10,259 nt of DNA from Actinomycetota bacterium (GTDB lineage Bacteria > Actinomycetota > Thermoleophilia > Gaiellales > Gaiellaceae). Location: assembly GCA_013812265.1 (NCBI GenBank), contig JACCTQ010000155.1, positions 1-10,259 of the forward strand, written 5' to 3'. Below the pieces are notes generated by a model, which was not told the origin of the DNA, ran no database searches, and saw nothing but the letters and a program-made list of their open reading frames with translations. Below are positions 6,156 through 10,259 of the stretch, piece by piece (the first letter of the stretch is position 1; every line of letters starts with the position of its first letter). A program made the position numbers and the translations under genes.

Positions 6156-7172
6156 GTGCGTGTCTGGATCGACCTGACGAACACCGCCCACGTCCTCGTC
6201 CTGCGCCCGCTCGTCGAGCTACTCGAGGTGAACGGGCACGAGGTCACACTTACGGCACGCCCGTTGTCGCACACGCTCGAATTGCTCGACGACTGGGGGC
6301 ACGAGTACACGACGCTCGGCCACTACGGAGGCGCCGGGCGGCTGGGCAAGGCGCGCTCCGCGGCAACCCGCCTGGCCCAGCTCGTGAGGTTCGGACGCTC
6401 GCGGCGGTTCGACTGCGGCCTGGCTCACGGATCGACCGATCTTCCGGCCGCCGGCCGCGTGCTCCGCGTTCCGAACACGACCATGTTCGACTACGAATGG
6501 GCCTCGCTGCAGCACCATGCCAACTGTCGGCTTGCGCAGCGGGTGCTCGTGCCCGACGCGATTCCGGCCGACCGGCTCGACCGCTACGGAGCCCGGCCGC
6601 CGAAGCTCGTGCGCTATCCCGGGCTGAAGGAGGAGTACTACCTCGCGGACTTCGAGCCCGACGGAGCCGTGCTCGACCACCTCGAGGTGAATCCGAGTCG
6701 CGTCCTCTGCGTGGTTAGAACCGCACCCTCCTACGCCCTCTATCTCGCCGGCTCGGAGAACCCTCTGCTCCCGCGAGTGTTGAGACGGCTGTCGGAGTCG
6801 GGGATCGCAGAGACGATCGTGCTTGCCCGAACGGACGAGCAGCGCCGTGCCGTGGAGGCCCTCGAGCTCCCCGGCGTCACCGTCCCTGCGCGCGTTGTCG
6901 ATGGTCGGAGCCTGGTCGCACTTGCCGACCTGCTGATTTCCGCGGGCGGCACGATGAATCGCGAGGCGGCCGTGCTGGGCACGCCCGTCTGGTCGATCTT
7001 CGAGGGCAAGCTCGGAGCGATCGACGAGCTCCTGGTGCACGAAGGGCGTCTACGGCTCCTGCAGGACCCGGCGGAGATCGAGCCGGTCAAGAAAGCCCAA
7101 CACGCCTGGAGCGACCGGGTGAGACGCGATCCCGCAGAGCTGCTGCGCCTTGCCCTTCCGTGGCTTGATTAG
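6156..7172 (+). CDS. DUF354 family GT-B-like protein
   Basis: DUF354 proteins are cytosolic, of GT-B fold like MurG and UDP-GlcNAc 2-epimerase, and are usually found in surface polysaccharide clusters; the exact reaction is not established. The product has 338 aa, the usual length. The N terminus MRVWIDLTNTAHV (first Rossmann strand plus His12) corresponds to the family's DITNPPHV motif, and GHEVTLTAR follows. The middle has VRYPGLKEEYYLADF (152-166). The C-terminal domain carries the presumed nucleotide-binding signature LISAGGTMNREAAVLGTPVW (260-279) and the following IFEGKLGAID. GTG start; alone on the plus strand between the atp operon and a convergent secreted-protein gene. A role in making or modifying a surface glycan is inferred from family and from the nearby WecA-like and sugar dehydrogenase genes. 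Confidence 0.88.
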   Translation: MRVWIDLTNTAHVLVLRPLVELLEVNGHEVTLTARPLSHTLELLDDWGHEYTTLGHYGGAGRLGKARSAATRLAQLVRFGRSRRFDCGLAHGSTDLPAAGRVLRVPNTTMFDYEWASLQHHANCRLAQRVLVPDAIPADRLDRYGARPPKLVRYPGLKEEYYLADFEPDGAVLDHLEVNPSRVLCVVRTAPSYALYLAGSENPLLPRVLRRLSESGIAETIVLARTDEQRRAVEALELPGVTVPARVVDGRSLVALADLLISAGGTMNREAAVLGTPVWSIFEGKLGAIDELLVHEGRLRLLQDPAEIEPVKKAQHAWSDRVRRDPAELLRLALPWLD

Positions 7173-7205
7173 GGGATTATTGATCGCGCAGCGATCAATC
7201 GCCCC
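7172..7205. terminator. Bidirectional terminator hairpin
   Basis: Perfect 9-bp arms ATTGATCGC (7179-7187) and GCGATCAAT (7191-7199) surround a GCA triloop. An outer GGGG (7172-7175) can pair with CCCC (7202-7205) across a small internal loop. The hairpin fills the gap between the convergent stop codons of the DUF354 gene and the Asp-box protein gene. It lacks a clear U-tract on either strand, so a U-less terminator serving both genes is inferred. Confidence 0.65.
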
Positions 7206-7207
7206 GC

Positions 7208-8815
7208 CTAGCGGCGCGCCGGCGTAAACGCCCTTGTGGCGACGAAGATCGCCTGGCGGAAGCTCTCGGCGACTGGTGGGGAGGCGAGCGCGAAGACCGG
7301 AATCGCCCGGCCGCCCGTGTACGACGTCGAGATGTAGTCGGCGAGCATTCGCCCGAGGCCGGAGTCGGCGATCCAGAAGGGCTGCATCGGCTCGGCGTTC
7401 AACCGGCGCGCCGGCCCCCAGGTTCTGCCCGCGTTCACCGAGGTCACGAGGTTGACATTCACGCCCGAGCACGTCAGCACGTTGCAGGGGCCGAGCGAGT
7501 GGTACGCCACGGCGATGCGGGCACGGTCGCCCGAAGTCGTCGCGTCCACCGCGAGCCCGGGCGTGAACAGCGAGACATCGTCAGGGATGCGAATCGGCAC
7601 GCGCGCCGGATCCGACCAGGTCAGACCGTTTCGCGAGCGCACCCAAACGATGTCGTTCCCGCTGCAGTCGAGGCGAAAGCGGCAGTCTTGCCAGGCCACG
7701 TAGACGGTGCCTGTTCGGTCGATCTCCACGGAGGGCAGAGGCGGGGCTCGAATCCCCGGCACGTCACGGTCCGCAAGGTCGGCGACGCGCTCCGGCTCGA
7801 CGAACGTCGCCCCGCCGTCGACCGAGCGCAGGACGCCGATCTCGTCGGCGAAGGCGAATCCGTAGCCGGTGTAGAGCACGAGCAGCATCCCGTCAGGGCG
7901 GACGATCGGCTGCGCGCCGTTTACGTGGTCGCGAATGACAGCGCCGGCGGGCTGACCCCCGGCCCCGGACCAGGTCAGTCCGCCATCGGAGGAGTGGGTA
8001 GTGACGATCGTGCCGCGCCGCAGGTCGAGGTAGGAGATGTAGCAGCGCCCGCGGAAGCGGCTCGATGCGCCGTTGTCGCACACGACCCACTCCTTGTCGT
8101 ACGTGTTCTCGTCGGCTCGCGACACGACGACCGGCAGGCTCCACGTGAGCCCGTCCCGCGAGCGACTGACGAGAAACTCGTCCGTCTCGGGCGTGACCGC
8201 AAGCGACACGGCGAGCCAGACGTCGTGGCGGGCGTCGTAAGCGATCGTCGGATCCGTCACGAGCACGGACCGGCCGGCGGGAGTCGAGAACACGGATAGC
8301 GCTGGCAAGAGACCGGACCGCCACGTGGCGCCGGCGTCCTTCGACGTGGAGAACCCGATGTTCATCGCGCCGCCGTACACGAAGCGGCCCACCTGGAAGA
8401 CCGTGACGATGGTGCGCCCATACGCGAAGCTGTCCGGCTCGACCTGGGTCTCGTGTTGCCCGCGGAAGTCGCTCCCCCCGTCCCGGGAGAGCTGGCGCCC
8501 CACCACCTCGCAGTCGGCGCCGACCGTGTCCACCAGATCGGCGTTCACGATGTCCTGGCCGTTGCCGCAGACAACGGTGTCCCGCCCTCCGTCGTAGTGG
8601 ACCGCGATTCGGTCGTCGCCCGGGCCTCCCAGTAGGCGGTCCTCGCCGAGACCCCCGCGCAGGAAGTCGTTGCCCCCGAGACCGCGGATGAGATCCGCCG
8701 AGTCCGTCCCGGTCAAGCGGTCGGCACGCGCTGTGCCGTCGATATTGGCTCCCGCCGCCGCACCGGGACCCGAGAGTGCGAGCAGAAGGATCGCCGGAGC
8801 GAGAAAGCGACGCAC
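7208..8815 (-). CDS. Secreted RTX-repeat plus Asp-box (sialidase-like) beta-propeller protein
   Basis: The product is 535 aa from GTG 8815. It has a signal peptide, RRFLAPAILLLALSGPGAAAGA, cleaved near residue 22. RTX/haemolysin-type calcium-binding nonapeptides follow at about 27-100 (GLGGNDFLRGGLGEDRLLGG, then GGPGDDRI). The rest is a beta-propeller with six Asp boxes near residues 158-165, 219-225, 276-282, 331-338, 394-400 and 459-466 (S-x-D/N-x-G-x-T-W). YDKEWVVCD at 239-247 is common in BNR/sialidase-like proteins. Spaced cysteine pairs (246/258, 378/384, 444/449) suggest disulfides outside the cell. I did not identify the sialidase arginine triad or nucleophile, so it may be a glycan-binding propeller and not an enzyme. 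A TTG at 8824 is the alternative start; GTG 8815 gives the right spacing from the -10 and a normal signal peptide. Confidence 0.85.
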   Translation of the reverse strand: MRRFLAPAILLLALSGPGAAAGANIDGTARADRLTGTDSADLIRGLGGNDFLRGGLGEDRLLGGPGDDRIAVHYDGGRDTVVCGNGQDIVNADLVDTVGADCEVVGRQLSRDGGSDFRGQHETQVEPDSFAYGRTIVTVFQVGRFVYGGAMNIGFSTSKDAGATWRSGLLPALSVFSTPAGRSVLVTDPTIAYDARHDVWLAVSLAVTPETDEFLVSRSRDGLTWSLPVVVSRADENTYDKEWVVCDNGASSRFRGRCYISYLDLRRGTIVTTHSSDGGLTWSGAGGQPAGAVIRDHVNGAQPIVRPDGMLLVLYTGYGFAFADEIGVLRSVDGGATFVEPERVADLADRDVPGIRAPPLPSVEIDRTGTVYVAWQDCRFRLDCSGNDIVWVRSRNGLTWSDPARVPIRIPDDVSLFTPGLAVDATTSGDRARIAVAYHSLGPCNVLTCSGVNVNLVTSVNAGRTWGPARRLNAEPMQPFWIADSGLGRMLADYISTSYTGGRAIPVFALASPPVAESFRQAIFVATRAFTPARR

Positions 8816-8823
8816 CGCACGCA

Positions 8824-8829
8824 ACGCTA
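8824..8829 (-). promoter_or_regulatory. -10 element of the secreted Asp-box protein gene
   Basis: TAGCGT on the minus strand lies eight bases before GTG 8815. It overlaps the alternative TTG start at 8824, which would therefore lie outside the transcript. No Shine-Dalgarno is seen. This supports a leaderless mRNA starting at GTG 8815. Confidence 0.4.
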
Positions 8830-8839
8830 CAGAAGGTCG

Positions 8840-8870
8840 CGCCGGTGCGGCCTGACGGCCGCTACCGGCG
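8840..8870 (-). terminator. Long hairpin at the end of the WecA-like gene
   Basis: The stem pairs CGCCGGT with ACCGGCG (8840-8846 and 8864-8870) and GCGGCC with GGCCGC (8847-8852 and 8857-8862) around a 4-base loop. That gives 13 base pairs with one bulged base at 8863. The distal arm includes the stop codon of the WecA-like gene (8862-8864). There is no strong U-run downstream on the minus strand. Its position before the next gene's own -10 suggests it ends the WecA-like transcript. Confidence 0.6.
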
Positions 8871-10040
8871 GCCGGCTGTGAGAGCTCGCTCGAGAGCCTC
8901 TTCGCGGTCTTCCACGGGCTCGGCGGCGCGCCCCCGCAACCGCAGCGCCTGCAGGTGGCGGGCCTTCAGGATCTCGAGCGTGTACACCATCCATACCGAC
9001 GCCAGCAGGACGACGAGACCGGAGGCGGCCACGATGAGCGTGTTGCCAAGATCCCAGTCGCCGAGGGGGCGCGGCGGCACGAACCGGACGAGGAGCGCGA
9101 ACGCGGCGAGCAGCAGGGCCCAGAGATGAAGGTACGCCGCGGTTCGCCGCTGTGAGAACCCGATCCGCAGGAAACGATGGTAGAAGTGGTTGTGGTCGGC
9201 GCCCCACGGCGGGCGGCGGTACTTCAGGCGCTTCAGGACGACGAAAGACGTGTCCAAGATGGGCACGGCCATTACCAGGAGCGGCGCGGCCAGCGCGATG
9301 GTCGCCGCCGTCTTCAGCACGCCCTGGACAGCCACGGTGGCGAGAACGAACCCCAGGGCGAGCGCCCCGGAGTCGCCCATGAAGATGCGCGCCGGGTGGT
9401 AGTTGTGACGGAGGAACGCGAGGGTCGCGCCGCAGACGATGGCGGCCAGGACGGCGGCGTCCTCGCGTCCGAACGAGGCCGCGAGCACCGCGAACGAGAA
9501 GGCCGCAATTGCGACGATCCCCGCAGCGAGAGCATCCATGCCGTCGATCAGGTTGACGAGGTTCGCGAGCGCCGCGATCCACAGGATCGTCAACGGGTAA
9601 GCGACTGCGCCGAGCTCGTGGTGGCCGATCAGCGGTAACGAGACCGAATCGAAGGTGACGTCATAGCCCACGACCGGAATGAGCGCGACCGCGACGACGC
9701 CCAGCATCTTCGTGCTCGGCCTGAGCCCCCGCGTGTCGTCCACCAGCCCGATCGCGGCAGCCGCTGCCGTGCCCAGCAGGATGCCGAGGTACGCGCCGTC
9801 GAGGTCGATGAGGACGGCTGCCGGGACGAGGATGCCGGCGACGATCGCGAGACCGCCGATCCGCGGAACCGGAACGGAGTGCACGCGAGGTCGATCGGTG
9901 CGGTCGTCCACTCCGCCGATCCGCGGCGCAAGCCGTGCGATCAGAGGCGTTAGAACGAGAACGATGCCCCCGGCAGCCAGGAATCCCCAGAGCGCCGCCC
10001 CCTCCCACAGGAGGGCACGCAGCGATTCGGGGAACGACAT
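8862..10040 (-). CDS. wecA: Polyprenyl-phosphate N-acetylhexosamine-1-phosphate transferase (WecA/TagO/Rfe family)
   Basis: This integral membrane enzyme moves a UDP-linked sugar phosphate, typically GlcNAc-1-P, onto undecaprenyl or decaprenyl phosphate. That is the first step of lipid-linked surface glycan synthesis. It has 392 aa and about ten to eleven hydrophobic helices. Family motifs are in order: RVHSVPVPRIGGLAI (52-66), catalytic Asp pair in GLVDDTRGLRP (D101, D102), NLVNLIDGMDALAAG (160-174), IFMGDSGALALGF (219-231) and the His motif ADHNHFYHRFL (281-291). The His motif places it with WecA and not MraY. DGMDALA has Ala where many members have Gly (DGLDGLA). The ~50-residue C-terminal tail is polar. 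In Mycobacterium the homologous rfe precedes atpI; here two genes intervene. Exact sugar specificity is unknown. Confidence 0.93.
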   Translation of the reverse strand: MSFPESLRALLWEGAALWGFLAAGGIVLVLTPLIARLAPRIGGVDDRTDRPRVHSVPVPRIGGLAIVAGILVPAAVLIDLDGAYLGILLGTAAAAAIGLVDDTRGLRPSTKMLGVVAVALIPVVGYDVTFDSVSLPLIGHHELGAVAYPLTILWIAALANLVNLIDGMDALAAGIVAIAAFSFAVLAASFGREDAAVLAAIVCGATLAFLRHNYHPARIFMGDSGALALGFVLATVAVQGVLKTAATIALAAPLLVMAVPILDTSFVVLKRLKYRRPPWGADHNHFYHRFLRIGFSQRRTAAYLHLWALLLAAFALLVRFVPPRPLGDWDLGNTLIVAASGLVVLLASVWMVYTLEILKARHLQALRLRGRAAEPVEDREEALERALTAGRR

Positions 10041-10046
10041 AAGGCG

Positions 10047-10055
10047 GTTATAGCA
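10047..10055 (-). promoter_or_regulatory. Extended -10 promoter of the WecA-like gene
   Basis: TGC plus TATAAC on the minus strand is a good extended -10. It ends six bases before the ATG (10040-10038). No Shine-Dalgarno lies between, so a leaderless start is inferred. No -35 is recognised. It shares a 53-base divergent region with the dehydrogenase promoter. Confidence 0.5.
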
Positions 10056-10079
10056 AAGGGGTTTGACGCCTCTCGCTGC

Positions 10080-10085
10080 TACGAT
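10080..10085 (+). promoter_or_regulatory. -10 element of the nucleotide-sugar dehydrogenase gene
   Basis: TACGAT lies eight bases before the TTG start, placing the likely transcription start at or beside that codon. TTGACG at 10063-10068 looks like a -35, but the spacing of 11 bases is too short to pair with this -10. Confidence 0.4.
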
Positions 10086-10093
10086 CGCTGCCC

Positions 10094-10259
10094 TTGAGCG
10101 AGCTTCTTTCCACCGTTTCCGCCTTCGACGAACGGATTGCCACGCGCCAGGCGACGATTGGAATCGTCGGCCTCGGCTACGCGGGCCTACCGCTGGCGAT
10201 GTCGTTCGCCGAGGTCGGGTTCGACGTAACGGGCGTCGATCTCAGCGAAGATCGCGTGC
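10094..10259 (+). CDS. Nucleotide-sugar dehydrogenase, N-terminal fragment (runs off the window)
   Basis: Members of the UDP-glucose/UDP-ManNAc dehydrogenase family oxidise a UDP-sugar at C6 to the uronic acid in two NAD-dependent steps, supplying acidic sugars for surface polysaccharide. Fifty-five codons are visible. The dinucleotide-binding motif IGIVGLGYAGLPLAMSFAE (residues 22-40, GxGxxG at 26-31) is followed by VTGVDLSEDRV, where D49 should bind the NAD ribose. GLGYAGLPLA with a ~20-residue lead-in favours the WecC/WbpA (UDP-HexNAc dehydrogenase) branch over Ugd, but the fragment is too short to settle substrate. The TTG start is chosen from the -10 spacing; an ATT start further in is possible. 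It is divergent from the WecA-like gene. Confidence 0.85.
   Translation, partial: MSELLSTVSAFDERIATRQATIGIVGLGYAGLPLAMSFAEVGFDVTGVDLSEDRV

Noticed and set aside
6219..7040. 273-aa minus-strand open frame opposite the DUF354 gene
   Set aside because: It is low-complexity and without motifs, while the plus-strand frame matches DUF354 across its length.
10063..10068. TTGACG as a -35 for the dehydrogenase gene
   Set aside because: Only 11 bases separate it from TACGAT, too short for a sigma70-type promoter.
1..10259. CRISPR arrays, tRNA or rRNA genes, insertion sequences, toxin-antitoxin or phage-defence genes
   Set aside because: No regularly spaced repeats, cloverleaf, transposase motifs or paired inverted termini were seen by eye.

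Overview
This window is high-GC DNA from an actinobacterium-like bacterium. A deep-branching group such as the Thermoleophilia is my guess, based on GC content, protein style, GTG/TTG starts and apparent leaderless promoters; no marker gene proves it. Most of the window (593-5960, minus strand) is an F1Fo ATP synthase operon, transcribed right to left: an AtpZ-like small membrane protein, an AtpI-like protein, atpB (a), atpE (c), atpF (b), atpH (delta), atpA (alpha) and atpG (gamma). The genes are tightly packed, with two 4-base GTGA overlaps, a 17-base atpH/atpA overlap and short gaps elsewhere. The c subunit has a proton-type ion site. Subunits beta (atpD) and epsilon (atpC), which normally follow atpG, are absent from the window.

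Left edge (1-592): where atpD would be expected there is non-operon DNA. It holds a GC-rich hairpin and, on the plus strand, what looks like the remnant of a nucleotidyltransferase-like gene. The C-terminal part of that gene is readable, but the match continues upstream only in another frame, and no N-terminal catalytic domain is visible.

Right part (6156-10259): a plus-strand DUF354 (GT-B-like) gene converges on a minus-strand gene for a secreted protein with N-terminal RTX-type calcium-binding repeats and a sialidase-like Asp-box beta-propeller. Upstream of that lies a minus-strand WecA/TagO-type polyprenyl-phosphate sugar-1-phosphate transferase. It is divergent from the start of a nucleotide-sugar dehydrogenase that runs off the right edge. 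The WecA-like, DUF354 and dehydrogenase genes point to a cell-surface polysaccharide locus.

In Mycobacterium a wecA-like gene (rfe) lies directly before the atpI-like gene and the atp operon, in the same direction. Here the same order and orientation are kept, but two genes sit between them. So both ends of the actinobacterial atp neighbourhood appear rearranged. All five transcription units with a visible start have a TANNNT-like -10 element 6-9 bases before the start codon and no convincing Shine-Dalgarno, which suggests leaderless mRNAs. Genes inside the operon instead use Shine-Dalgarno sites or translational coupling. I see no tRNA, rRNA, CRISPR array, insertion sequence or clearly new system.
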